A stretch of DNA of 64,000 nucleotides from Phaeobacter italicus. Lineage in GTDB: Bacteria > Pseudomonadota > Alphaproteobacteria > Rhodobacterales > Rhodobacteraceae. Where the stretch lies: the NCBI RefSeq assembly GCF_001258055.1, contig NZ_CVRM01000036.1, positions 1 through 64,000 of the forward strand. Reading direction: 5' to 3'. The notes under the pieces were generated by a model that searched no databases, was not told the DNA's origin, and saw only the letters and a program-made list of their open reading frames with translations. Positions 43,225 to 51,477 of this stretch are shown here, in pieces; positions within the stretch are counted from its first letter, which is position 1; every line of letters begins with the position of its first letter. A program made the position numbers and the translations under genes.

Positions 43225-44189
43225 AGCTCCATGAAACGTTGCCCGCCGCGTAAGAGCGAGAGGTTTTCGACCACATAATCGCGCGGACGAAAGCCATGCC
43301 GCTGGTTCCAGAATTGATCAAACCGCTCTTCCATATTCTGGGTGGTAAAGCGCAGCCCACAGCGGTCATCGAAATACGGGACTGAACTGGGGGTGACAGG
43401 CCCCGGCGCGATCCGCTGTTGGCTGGGGTCGCTGAGTTTCCCTTCATCCCAGGCAAAAATGGGCAGTCCTGACGACATCGCCTCCTGACAGGCGAGCCCC
43501 TGCGTTTCATGTTCGGTGCAAAATACCATCGTGCGACTGCGGCCTAGGCTGGCACGAAACTGTTCAGGGGTGTGATGGCCATAGTGGATCTCTTCCACGG
43601 CCAGTCCGCGGGCCTTGAACAGCGCGCGAAGGGGGGCCATGAGATCAACGTCACGGGTTGGGACCTCCCATCTAACCTTGTTGTAGAGAAGGATATCGAC
43701 GGTTTTGGTTTGGCTGGAAAGATCCGGCCAGGCATCGGTGTCGATGCCGACAAACATCGGGGCAAACAGGTCTCTGCTTTCTACCGGGTTGAGCATGATC
43801 GGCCATTGTGACGGATAGGTGACCGTCGCCAGGTTCATGCGTTGTCTGAGCGCGGCCAGATGGTCTGGATCAGGCACGCGGCCAGGACCATAGAGGATCG
43901 GGTTCTGCAGGCCGAATCGCGCCAGCGGAGCAAGATATCCGCTGAAGCCGACAGGGTAATCCGGGTTGCGGCGCGCAAATCCAAAGTCATTTATGCAGAT
44001 TTCATGGCCAAGCATCTCAAGGCTTTTGGCGAGGTTGCTGAAGGCAACATAAAAGCCGGTACTGGGCTGGGCCCCTTTCATCAGACGATAGTGATACCGT
44101 AGCCGCTCGCGTAGATGAGACAGTGGCCGACCCCCTGGGAAATCATAGGCCTTCAGGTCATAGCCATCAAAAAACAAAGGAATTTTCAC
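43152..44189 (-). CDS. Glycosyltransferase, GT-B type
   Basis: The 345-residue protein is soluble. The C-terminal half has the retaining GT-B pattern: DILLYNKVRWEVPTRD, then YGHHTPEQFRASLGRSRTMVFCTEHETQGLACQEAMSSGLPIFAWDEG, in which ETQGLACQEAMSSGLPI matches the E-x7-E donor-binding motif of GT4-like enzymes. The N-terminal half has FYVAFSNLAKSLEMLGHEICINDFGF. Specificity is unknown. It is convergent with, and overlaps, the ExoL-like gene. Confidence 0.75.
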   Translation of the reverse strand: MKIPLFFDGYDLKAYDFPGGRPLSHLRERLRYHYRLMKGAQPSTGFYVAFSNLAKSLEMLGHEICINDFGFARRNPDYPVGFSGYLAPLARFGLQNPILYGPGRVPDPDHLAALRQRMNLATVTYPSQWPIMLNPVESRDLFAPMFVGIDTDAWPDLSSQTKTVDILLYNKVRWEVPTRDVDLMAPLRALFKARGLAVEEIHYGHHTPEQFRASLGRSRTMVFCTEHETQGLACQEAMSSGLPIFAWDEGKLSDPSQQRIAPGPVTPSSVPYFDDRCGLRFTTQNMEERFDQFWNQRHGFRPRDYVVENLSLLRGGQRFMELYGALCDRAGIPTDPSRPVTSASV

Positions 44190-44427
44190 AGCGATACCCG
44201 ATAAACAATCACTTCAAAATGTTCACAATGGTTAGCAGACAGGCGCCCCTGCGTCGATTGAATTAACCAAATTCCGCGGGAACGTCCGCACCGGCAGGGT
44301 CAGGCGGCTTGCCGCACTCTCGATAAAATTGGTCGCATTTCTGACGTAGGGGTACTTTGTCGCATATCTGGTTTGTTAACGCCTACGCCTCACTCTCCAT
44401 CAGCGTTCTCGAAGGTGGAGTAGATCT
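44190..44427. other. Divergent intergenic region, glycosyltransferase / binding protein
   Basis: About 240 bases separate the two divergent genes and should hold both promoters. No clear box, repeat or RNA was identified; GGTGGAG lies upstream of the binding-protein ATG. Confidence 0.45.
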
Positions 44428-45588
44428 ATGTATCTCGGAAAGACAATGATTTCAGCGGCGCTGGCCTTGGCGCTGCCCGCGATGGCCCTGGCCGAACAAG
44501 GCATTACGAAAGACAAAGTCAGCTTTGCACAGGTGGCCGCTCTGGAAGGGCCGGCGGCTGCGCTTGGCCAAGGTATGCAGTTGGGCATGCAGGCGGCATT
44601 CAACGAAGCGAATTCCGCAGGCGGTGTCCACGGACGCCAGATCGCCTTGGACAGCATGGATGACAGCTATGAGCCCGACCGTTCGGTGGCGCTGGTCAAG
44701 AAAGTCATCGAAGACAACAACCATATTGGCCTGATCGGCGCGGTTGGTACGCCTACGTCATCCGCAACACAGCCTATTGCAACAGCGGCAAACGTTCCTT
44801 TTCTTGGCCCGTTTACCGGTGCCGGTTTTCTGCGTGATGCAAGCCACGGCAACATCCTGAACGTGCGGGCAACCTATGCCGCCGAGACAGAGGCCTGGAT
44901 CGCGCATCTCGTTGATGAGCAGAACATGAAATCCATCGCACTGCTCTATCAGGACGATGGATTTGGTCGTGTTGGTCTCGCTGGTGTGACCGCAGCCTTG
45001 GAAAAGCGCGGCATGACATTGGTCGCGGAGGGCACTTATACCCGCAACACGACCGCTGTGAAAAAAGCCCTGTTGACCATCCGCAAGGCAAAACCGGATG
45101 CCGTTGTCATGGTTGGCGCATACAAGCCGGTGGCAGAGTTCATCAAACTGTCGCGCAAGCTGAAGTTCAATCCGACCTTCGTAAATATCTCCTTTGTTGG
45201 CTCTGACGCGCTCGCCAAGGAGCTTGGCGATGCGGGTGAAGGTGTCATCATCAGCCAGGTCGTGCCTTTCCCGTGGGATACATCTGTTGCCGTAGTTGCG
45301 GACTATCAGGCCGCGCTCAAGGCTTTGGACCCAGCAGCCGAGCCAGGTTTTGTTTCGCTTGAAGGGTATCTGACCGGTCGGCTTGCCATTGAGGCGCTGA
45401 AAGCCGCTGGTGCAGAGCTGACACGCGACAGCTTCCTTGCCGCGATGAATGGATTGGGCACCGTCGATTTTGGTGGCGTGACCATGACCTTTGGCCCCGG
45501 CGACAATCAGGGCATGGACGATGTGTTCCTGACCCGCATTACACAGGACGGTGGTTTCCAGCCGGTCGCGACCGGCGGCGAGTCCTGA
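44428..45588 (+). CDS. Type I periplasmic binding protein (LivJ/branched-chain type), orphan
   Basis: This is a periplasmic binding protein of the branched-chain amino-acid/amide type (386 residues). The signal peptide is about 1-22 (ending ALA-EQ). Family features are GPAAALGQGMQLGMQAAFNEANSAGGVHGRQIAL, LIGAVGTPTSSATQPIA, LYQDDGFGRVGLAGV and FVSLEGYLTGRLAIEAL. No permease or ATPase genes are near; the next gene is a chemoreceptor. It therefore probably serves as a ligand-loaded sensor partner, although it could also share a distant transporter. The ligand is unknown. Confidence 0.87.
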   Translation: MYLGKTMISAALALALPAMALAEQGITKDKVSFAQVAALEGPAAALGQGMQLGMQAAFNEANSAGGVHGRQIALDSMDDSYEPDRSVALVKKVIEDNNHIGLIGAVGTPTSSATQPIATAANVPFLGPFTGAGFLRDASHGNILNVRATYAAETEAWIAHLVDEQNMKSIALLYQDDGFGRVGLAGVTAALEKRGMTLVAEGTYTRNTTAVKKALLTIRKAKPDAVVMVGAYKPVAEFIKLSRKLKFNPTFVNISFVGSDALAKELGDAGEGVIISQVVPFPWDTSVAVVADYQAALKALDPAAEPGFVSLEGYLTGRLAIEALKAAGAELTRDSFLAAMNGLGTVDFGGVTMTFGPGDNQGMDDVFLTRITQDGGFQPVATGGES

Positions 45589-45599
45589 CTTTATCTCAT

Positions 45600-45626
45600 G
45601 GGCCGGTGCGTTGTTTGCGCCGGCCT
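45600..45626 (+). other. Stem-loop between binding protein and chemoreceptor genes
   Basis: GGCCGGTGC pairs with GCGCCGGCC (one G-U) around a 7-base loop, without a T run. It may tune expression of the chemoreceptor relative to the binding protein. Confidence 0.45.
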
Positions 45627-45683
45627 GTCTGAGAGCCGCCACAACCGGGCGGCGAATGTGAACTGAAATTTACAGGTAAGATC

Positions 45684-48338
45684 ATGACGACGCAGACTCC
45701 CACAAGTGCGCTACGCAAATGGAATCCCCTGTCCAGCATCCGCGCGAAGATGTTTTTCATCCTGCTGGCGATGGCAGGAACCACGGCGGCGCTTGGCTTT
45801 GCAGTGATCCTTGCCTTTGAACGGGTTTCATCCGAGATGACGACCCTTTCGACAGAAAAGCTGCCCCAATTGCAGTTGAGTGGACAGATGATCGGGGCCG
45901 CGAGCGAAACAAAAGACGCGATGGTCAATGTGATGATGGCAGACAACGCCGATCAATTGACCAGTGCCACGCAGACTGTCGAGACGGCAGTCGCGCAGCT
46001 GGAGCAGACCGTCGCACAAATGCCCGAAGCCTTGCGATCGGAGTTTCAGCCAGATGTGGTGCAAGTCAAAACCGCGCTGGCGGAATCCGTGTCCTCGCGC
46101 AGGATCGCATTTCGCAACTCGGACGAGGTGATCAGCCTGACCGGCCAATTGCAGGAGTTGAGCGCGACGCTTCAGGGGACCCTGGCTGAAATTGCTGATG
46201 ATGCGTATTTCAACCTGTCCATGGGGGGCGAAGACACCATCACATCGGTCGAGGAAACGTTGGCTGATTTGGTCGAGGTGAAGTTTGCAACGCTGCAAGC
46301 CCTGCTGGAAGCGCGCGGAGAGATCAACCTGATGTCCGGCATCGCACTGGCGATTGGCAACAGTTCCGATCTCTCAATGCGGTCGATCCTCAGCGATCTC
46401 GCACAGGCGTCTGCGGGCCGACTGTCTGATGTGGTCGATGGGCTTGAAGCGGCGGAAGTTGTAGATACGGAAGAGCTGCGCAATGTGTCCGCAACATTGT
46501 CTGATGCCGTGTCCCGTGGACGGTTCCAGTCAGAAGCACTTCGCCAAGAGGTGCTCGCTGCGCGGCTGTCAGCCGATGGGCTGCTGTCAACTGCGGTTGA
46601 TGACATGGTGTTTGAGCTGACGATCGCAGCGGAGGATGCCAGCACAGGATCAAAGGACGCAATCCAGGGCCTTTTGACCAATGAGGTTGGTTTTCTCAAC
46701 ACGCTGCTGGAGATCAACACATGGATCAGCAACTTTCAGACCTCTGCGCTTGCGGTCGTAACCTCGCAGGATCCGGAACGGACGCTGGCGGCTGCCAAGC
46801 CGATGGCTCGCGCGGCAGGGGCGTTGGCGGAATACAGAGACTTTAACGACGGTGTTCTGGCAGCATCGCTTGATCAGATTGTTGCCCTTGCGCAGGCTGA
46901 TAGCGGATTGTCTGCCTACCGGATTGCGTCGCTGAATGCCGATGCGGATGCCCGCAGCGCGGCCGAGGCGACAACTGCAGCGGTGCTGCAGATTGCCAAC
47001 CGTGCCTCTGACCTTGGGGCAGGCAGCCAAAGCGAGATAGCCACGATGGCGGGGCAGATCGGCGCCGAGGTTGCAGAGGCGAAAGCCAATATTGAACGGC
47101 TTCTGGTGGTCGCGGGGGGTCTTTTGATCGCTGCACTGATTGTGACGCATGTGCTGATCCAACGGCCCCTGAATGCTATCAGCCGCACAACGGAACGGCT
47201 GGCAAACGGCGATATGAGCCCCATCAAAGGGTTTGATCGCACCAGTGACGAGGTTTTCAGGATCGCTCAGGCTCTGACCGTATTCCGCAACGGGCTGGTG
47301 GAAAAGGACGAGCTGGCCAAAACTGCAGAAGAGGAACGCGCCTTGCATCAGGCAGAGCAGGCGGCGGCCGTCACAGCGATCGGCAATGGTCTTGCGTCCT
47401 TGGCGCAGGGGGATCTGAGCGTGCGGATCAACGAGGATCTGAAAGATGGCTACGCCCAGCTCAAGGCTGATTTCAATCAGACCGCCGAGACGCTGAGCAA
47501 CACGGTGGTGGAGATGGTCGATGTTGCCTCCTCCATCCGCAATGGTGCAGATGAAATCAGCCAGGCCTCTGATGATCTGTCTCGCCGGACGGAAAGCCAG
47601 GCGGCGACCCTTGAACAAACCGCAGCAGCGCTGGACGAGTTGACCGCCAGCGTGAAGTCCGCGGCAGAGGGCGCGCGCCAGGCTGAAGGGACGACGCAAA
47701 AGGCCAAGACAGAGGCGGTTGAGAACGGCAATGTGGTCGGCAGCGCGGTTTCCGCCATGACCGATATCGAAGAAAGCTCAAAACACATCGCGCAGATCAT
47801 TGGTGTGATCGACGATATCGCGTTCCAGACCAACCTCTTGGCGTTGAACGCCGGGGTGGAGGCGGCCCGTGCAGGCGAAGCTGGTCGGGGCTTTGCGGTG
47901 GTTGCATCCGAGGTTCGGGGTCTGTCACAGCGCACATCGGACGCCGCGATGGAGATCAAGACCCTGATCAGTGAAAGCTCGAAGAAGGTGGACCTGGGGG
48001 TTGAGCTTGTCGGCAAGGCGGGTGCGGCGCTCAATGCGATTGTTGATCAGGTCAGCGAAATCTCAAAGCAGGTGTCTGAGATTGCTGATGGTGCGGTTAC
48101 CCAATCAACTGGCTTGCATGAGATCAACATCGGCATGGGCCAGCTTGACCAAGTGACGCAGCAAAATGCAGCCATGGTCGAACAATCGACCGCAGCCAGC
48201 CATATGCTGCGGGGGGACGCGACCAAACTTGCCGAGCTTGTCGCGCATTTCACGGTGACGCCCGGCACTCCAAAATCGATGGAGACCTATGGCGCAGATG
48301 GTCAGGCCGAAAGCATGGATTGGCAAATGGTCAGCTGA
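45684..48338 (+). CDS. Methyl-accepting chemotaxis protein with large helical sensor domain
   Basis: The chemoreceptor has 884 residues. TM1 is at about 23-45 and TM2 at about 472-490, enclosing a roughly 425-residue periplasmic domain, almost all helical, with QTSALAVVTSQDPERTLAAAK resembling the TorS-type sensor. HAMP follows (RPLNAISRTTERLANGDMSPI), then a second HAMP-like segment (LASLAQGDLSVRINEDLKDGYAQLKADFN) and the signalling hairpin NLLALNAGVEAARAGEAGRGFAVVASEVRGL at about 716-745. There is no NWETF-like tail for CheR/CheB docking. TorS-type domains bind type I periplasmic proteins, which fits the gene just upstream. A strong terminator follows. Confidence 0.92.
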   Translation: MTTQTPTSALRKWNPLSSIRAKMFFILLAMAGTTAALGFAVILAFERVSSEMTTLSTEKLPQLQLSGQMIGAASETKDAMVNVMMADNADQLTSATQTVETAVAQLEQTVAQMPEALRSEFQPDVVQVKTALAESVSSRRIAFRNSDEVISLTGQLQELSATLQGTLAEIADDAYFNLSMGGEDTITSVEETLADLVEVKFATLQALLEARGEINLMSGIALAIGNSSDLSMRSILSDLAQASAGRLSDVVDGLEAAEVVDTEELRNVSATLSDAVSRGRFQSEALRQEVLAARLSADGLLSTAVDDMVFELTIAAEDASTGSKDAIQGLLTNEVGFLNTLLEINTWISNFQTSALAVVTSQDPERTLAAAKPMARAAGALAEYRDFNDGVLAASLDQIVALAQADSGLSAYRIASLNADADARSAAEATTAAVLQIANRASDLGAGSQSEIATMAGQIGAEVAEAKANIERLLVVAGGLLIAALIVTHVLIQRPLNAISRTTERLANGDMSPIKGFDRTSDEVFRIAQALTVFRNGLVEKDELAKTAEEERALHQAEQAAAVTAIGNGLASLAQGDLSVRINEDLKDGYAQLKADFNQTAETLSNTVVEMVDVASSIRNGADEISQASDDLSRRTESQAATLEQTAAALDELTASVKSAAEGARQAEGTTQKAKTEAVENGNVVGSAVSAMTDIEESSKHIAQIIGVIDDIAFQTNLLALNAGVEAARAGEAGRGFAVVASEVRGLSQRTSDAAMEIKTLISESSKKVDLGVELVGKAGAALNAIVDQVSEISKQVSEIADGAVTQSTGLHEINIGMGQLDQVTQQNAAMVEQSTAASHMLRGDATKLAELVAHFTVTPGTPKSMETYGADGQAESMDWQMVS

Positions 48339-48372
48339 CGCTGCACAGGATCAAACAGAACACTAACCACAA

Positions 48373-48398
48373 GGGCGCAGAGTTTCTGCGCCCTTTTT
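48373..48398 (+). terminator. Rho-independent terminator after the chemoreceptor gene
   Basis: A perfect 9-bp stem GGGCGCAGA/TCTGCGCCC with a 3-base loop is followed by five T residues, 35 bases after the stop. Confidence 0.9.
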
Positions 48399-48427
48399 GC
48401 TGATAGCCAAATCAATGCATCCTGACC

Positions 48428-49576
48428 CTAGAGCTCCAGTAGCAGGGACTGCGATGGTGTTCCGGTCAAAGGCAGACCGCGGCTTTGCTGATAGGCGCGG
48501 ATAGCCTTTTCGGTGTTGGGGCCGATCACCCCATCTGCACCACCGGTATCGAAACCTCTGGCTGTGAGCCCCTTTTGCAGGGCAATCCGGTCCTCTTTGG
48601 TGAGTCCGTTTGCATCAGGTGGGAAGGGCGTGCGCAACGGTCCGCCGCCTGCAATCCGGTCAGCAAGATGACCAACGCCGATCGCATAGGCATCAGAGTT
48701 ATTGTAGCGTTTGATGGCGCGGAAGTTTCCGGTCACCGCAAAGCGCGGCCCCCCTGGTTGGGGCTGGATGACTGTGCCTGTCGCTGATGTGTCGCCAGTG
48801 ATCTCGCGTCCCCACGCTTGCCCGCGGGTCCAGCCATTGCGGGCAAGATAAGCGGCGGTGGATGCCAGCGCGTCGCTGGGGTCCTCTGACCAGATGTCGC
48901 GTTTTCCATCGCCGGTAAAATCCACCGCAAAGGCCTGGTAGGACGTTGGAATAAACTGTGTGTGGCCCATGGCGCCCGCCCAGCTGCCGGTCATGCGGGC
49001 GGGCGTGATATCGCCACGCTGCAGGATGCGCAGGGCTGCGATCAGCTGCTTTTCGAAAAACGCGCCGCGACGGCCATCAAATGCCAAGGTTGAGGTTGCT
49101 GAGATAACGGGAACATCGCCTTTGCGTTCGCCAAAGAAGCTCTCAAGCCCCCAGATCGCTGCGATGATCTCGGCGTCCACGCCGTAGGCTTGCTCCAAAG
49201 CGGCCAAGGTGCTGCGGTGGCGGGCAAAGGCGGCACGTCCTTTGCCGACCCGTTCATCTGAGGCGGCGATTGACAGATAGTCCTCCAGGCTGCGTTTGAA
49301 TTCGGTTTGATTTCGGTCGCGTTTGATCACACCATGCAAATAGCCGGTCCCGCGGAACGCAGCGTTCAGTGTGTTCTGAGAGATCCCAGCCGCAAGAGCG
49401 CGTGGCTTGAATGCATCAACCCATGCGTCATAGGCCGCGTTTGGTATTGGTCTCAGATCTGCGGGAAGGCCTGTGGATTTCACCGGGCTGGTTTCCCCGG
49501 TGGGGAGGCCCCCGCCGCATGCTCCCAAGCCGAGGGCCGCAAGCCCCAATCCGAAATGCCGTCGTGAAATGCCCAT
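48428..49576 (-). CDS. Lytic murein transglycosylase, MltB-like, with peptidoglycan-binding domain
   Basis: The enzyme cleaves peptidoglycan glycan strands. The N-terminus is a lipoprotein signal with lipobox LGAC (Cys20). The MltB-type catalytic domain has the glutamate in AAIWGLESFFGE near residue 147, GSWAGAMGHTQFIPTSYQAFAVDFTGDGKRDIW and RYNNSDAYAIGVGHLADRI. The C-terminus (about 325-382) is a peptidoglycan-binding domain with LQKGLTARGFDTGGADGVIGPNTEKAIRAYQQSRGLPLTG. Length is normal. It is divergent from the stressosome operon. Confidence 0.92.
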   Translation of the reverse strand: MGISRRHFGLGLAALGLGACGGGLPTGETSPVKSTGLPADLRPIPNAAYDAWVDAFKPRALAAGISQNTLNAAFRGTGYLHGVIKRDRNQTEFKRSLEDYLSIAASDERVGKGRAAFARHRSTLAALEQAYGVDAEIIAAIWGLESFFGERKGDVPVISATSTLAFDGRRGAFFEKQLIAALRILQRGDITPARMTGSWAGAMGHTQFIPTSYQAFAVDFTGDGKRDIWSEDPSDALASTAAYLARNGWTRGQAWGREITGDTSATGTVIQPQPGGPRFAVTGNFRAIKRYNNSDAYAIGVGHLADRIAGGGPLRTPFPPDANGLTKEDRIALQKGLTARGFDTGGADGVIGPNTEKAIRAYQQSRGLPLTGTPSQSLLLEL

Positions 49577-49833
49577 CTTGCCCGCCGTTTTTCCGTGCTC
49601 TTTGCCGCAACACTAGCGGATCCAGTTTGCCCTGCAAGGTGAGGCCGCCAAGAAATCACAGCCTTTGGGTTGCGCGGCGGCTTGACGCCGACGAGAGCCC
49701 AGCCAACGAATTAAAAAATCTCAAAGGTGCTGGCGAAGCGGTTTTCGGGGTCTACATAGTTGACGTTGATACAAAAAAGCTGGCGCGCATGTGTAGGGCG
49801 CGTGTCAGGTGGATCCCATTTCTTGAGGAAAAT
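49577..49833. other. Divergent intergenic region upstream of the stressosome operon
   Basis: About 255 bases hold the promoters of the transglycosylase and the rsb-like operon. A small dyad CGGCG/CGCCG occurs near 49676, and an AT-rich run near 49711. No general-stress (GGAAC...CGTT) promoter was recognised. Confidence 0.4.
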
Positions 49834-50709
49834 ATGTCGGAAACTGAAACAAGCACGGTCCTGTCCATCCTTCGGGAACGGTTTGACGCGATTTTGGATG
49901 GCTGGATTTCCACACAGAGCGACGAAGGTGTCCAGAGAACCGATTTGTTTTCTCACAAGGAAGGGCGTGAACAGACCTCCTCTCTGCTGCGGGCGATGAT
50001 TACAGGGATTGCCGAGGGAGATACCGGCAGCCGCTTTGATCTGAGCAGCGAGCCCTGGACAGAGCTGCGCACGGTTTTGGTGGATGTCACCCAAGAGCGC
50101 AGCGCCCGTGGCGTGAGCCCGAGCGATATGGCTTCGTTTGTTCTTGCGCTCAAGGGCCCGATCTTTTTTCAGCTGCAGGAGCTGCTGGCAGATCAGGCAG
50201 GCGAGCTGGTGGAAGAGATTTTCTTTATCAGCCGGGTGATCGACGCATTTGCGGTCTATTGCACCGAGGTTTTTATTGCAGAACGTGATCGCATCATCGA
50301 ACAACAGCGCGATCAGATGCAGGAGCTGTCAACGCCGGTTGTCGAGTTGTGGGACAAGGTGCTGACCCTGCCGCTGATTGGTACGATGGATTCTGCCCGC
50401 GCTCAGGAGGTGATGGAAAACCTGCTGGAAACCATCCTGCAGCGTCAATCCGAGGTCGTGATCGTTGACCTTACAGGTGTGCAGACCGTGGACACGCAGG
50501 TCGCTCAGCACATGCTGAGGATGGCATCGGCTGTCAGATTGATGGGCGCGGAATGCATCATCAGCGGCATCAGCCCGACGATTGCCCAGACAATGGTGCA
50601 GCTCGGCGTCGATGTCGGCGAAGTGACCACCCGTTCGACCATCCGCACCGGTCTTGCGGATGCTTTGAACAGGGTGGGCTACGAGATTGTCCACAAGGCC
50701 AAACAGTAA
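49834..50709 (+). CDS. rsbR: Stressosome co-antagonist RsbR-like (RsbRD-type N-terminus + STAS)
   Basis: RsbR proteins form the stressosome scaffold with RsbS and carry the sensory domain. The C-terminal STAS domain (about 165-285) is unmistakable: PVVELWDKVLTLPLIGTMDSARAQEVMENLLE, VVIVDLTGVQTVDTQVAQHML and GISPTIAQTMVQLGVDV. Thr221 and Thr253 lie about where RsbR is phosphorylated by RsbT. The N-terminus (1-155) is helical and non-haem-like. The ATG at 49834 has an ideal GAGGAAAAT upstream; the open frame earlier overlaps the divergent gene and was not used. The rsbS-like gene starts one base after the stop. Confidence 0.88.
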   Translation: MSETETSTVLSILRERFDAILDGWISTQSDEGVQRTDLFSHKEGREQTSSLLRAMITGIAEGDTGSRFDLSSEPWTELRTVLVDVTQERSARGVSPSDMASFVLALKGPIFFQLQELLADQAGELVEEIFFISRVIDAFAVYCTEVFIAERDRIIEQQRDQMQELSTPVVELWDKVLTLPLIGTMDSARAQEVMENLLETILQRQSEVVIVDLTGVQTVDTQVAQHMLRMASAVRLMGAECIISGISPTIAQTMVQLGVDVGEVTTRSTIRTGLADALNRVGYEIVHKAKQ

Positions 50710-50710
50710 G

Positions 50711-51073
50711 ATGAGCGCGGCATCAGCAATCTACTTTGTCGAGGGTGTGCTTCTCGTTGCCATCCAAGAGGATATCTCGGACACGGATATCCTTGATCTG
50801 CAAGAGGCACTGGCAGAACGCATTGTGAGGGATTCAGCGCGCGCTGTCGTCATGGATATCAACGCGCTCGAAATCGTCGATACCTTTGTTGGCCGGATCC
50901 TGGCGCAGCTGGCGAGTGTTTCCAAACTTTTGGATGCGCAGACCTATGTTGTGGGCATGCGTCCTGCCGTTGCGATGACGCTGGTCGAACTTGGCATGGA
51001 CCTGCCAGAGAGCAAAACGGCGCTGTCGCTCAGCCATGCGCTGCAGGATCTCAGGGGCAAACCATTGGCATGA
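50711..51073 (+). CDS. rsbS: Stressosome STAS protein RsbS-like
   Basis: This is a single STAS domain of 120 residues: IYFVEGVLLVAIQEDISDTDILDLQEAL, then VVMDINALEIVDTFVGRILAQLASVSKLL and VVGMRPAVAMTLVELGMDL. In Bacillus RsbS the phospho-acceptor is the serine of DSF; here the residue is Thr58 (VDTFVGR), still a possible kinase target. RsbS-type proteins hold RsbT in the stressosome until phosphorylated. The stop overlaps the rsbT-like gene as ATGA. Confidence 0.88.
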   Translation: MSAASAIYFVEGVLLVAIQEDISDTDILDLQEALAERIVRDSARAVVMDINALEIVDTFVGRILAQLASVSKLLDAQTYVVGMRPAVAMTLVELGMDLPESKTALSLSHALQDLRGKPLA

Positions 51074-51477
51074 GCGTTCCGGAAGGGGCATTGGTGAGCG
51101 TTTGCGTTCTGCTGCGGGACCGGGATGTCCTGCATGCGCGCCGCGTGGCGGGGCAGGAGCTGGAGAAGTTGGGCGCGCGCTCCGTGAAAAAGACACGCTT
51201 TGTCACGGCCGTCAGCGAGATCGGCCGCAACGCTGTCATGCATGGTGGCGGAGGCGAGGCGCGCATCTACAGTCAGGTGCATCCGCCGTGTGTCACCGTG
51301 GTCTGCCGGGACAAAGGGCCGGGGATTGCTGATGTCGACGCCGCGCTTTGCGATGGATTCAGCACGGCAGGCAGCATGGGGCGCGGGCTGGGAGGTGCGC
51401 GCCGCCTGTGCGATCAGATGGAAATTGAAACTACAGTAGGCAAAGGAACCTGCGTGACAATGGTGGCCCGACTATGA
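51070..51477 (+). CDS. rsbT: Stressosome switch kinase RsbT-like
   Basis: RsbT is a GHKL serine/threonine kinase that phosphorylates RsbR and RsbS and then leaves the stressosome to activate a partner. The 135 residues contain ARRVAGQELEKLGARSVKKTRFVTAVSEIGRNAVMHGGGG (N-box), the G1 box DKGPGIADV and the G2 box SMGRGLGGARRLCD, in the usual order. It overlaps both neighbours by four bases. The usual Bacillus partner RsbU is absent; the next two genes may be the outputs. Confidence 0.88.
   Translation: MSVPEGALVSVCVLLRDRDVLHARRVAGQELEKLGARSVKKTRFVTAVSEIGRNAVMHGGGGEARIYSQVHPPCVTVVCRDKGPGIADVDAALCDGFSTAGSMGRGLGGARRLCDQMEIETTVGKGTCVTMVARL

Noticed and set aside
49492-49510. CCCCGGTGGGG dyad in the MltB-like gene
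   Set aside because: It lacks the GTCCCC/GGGGAC arms and encodes ordinary residues near the lipoprotein signal.
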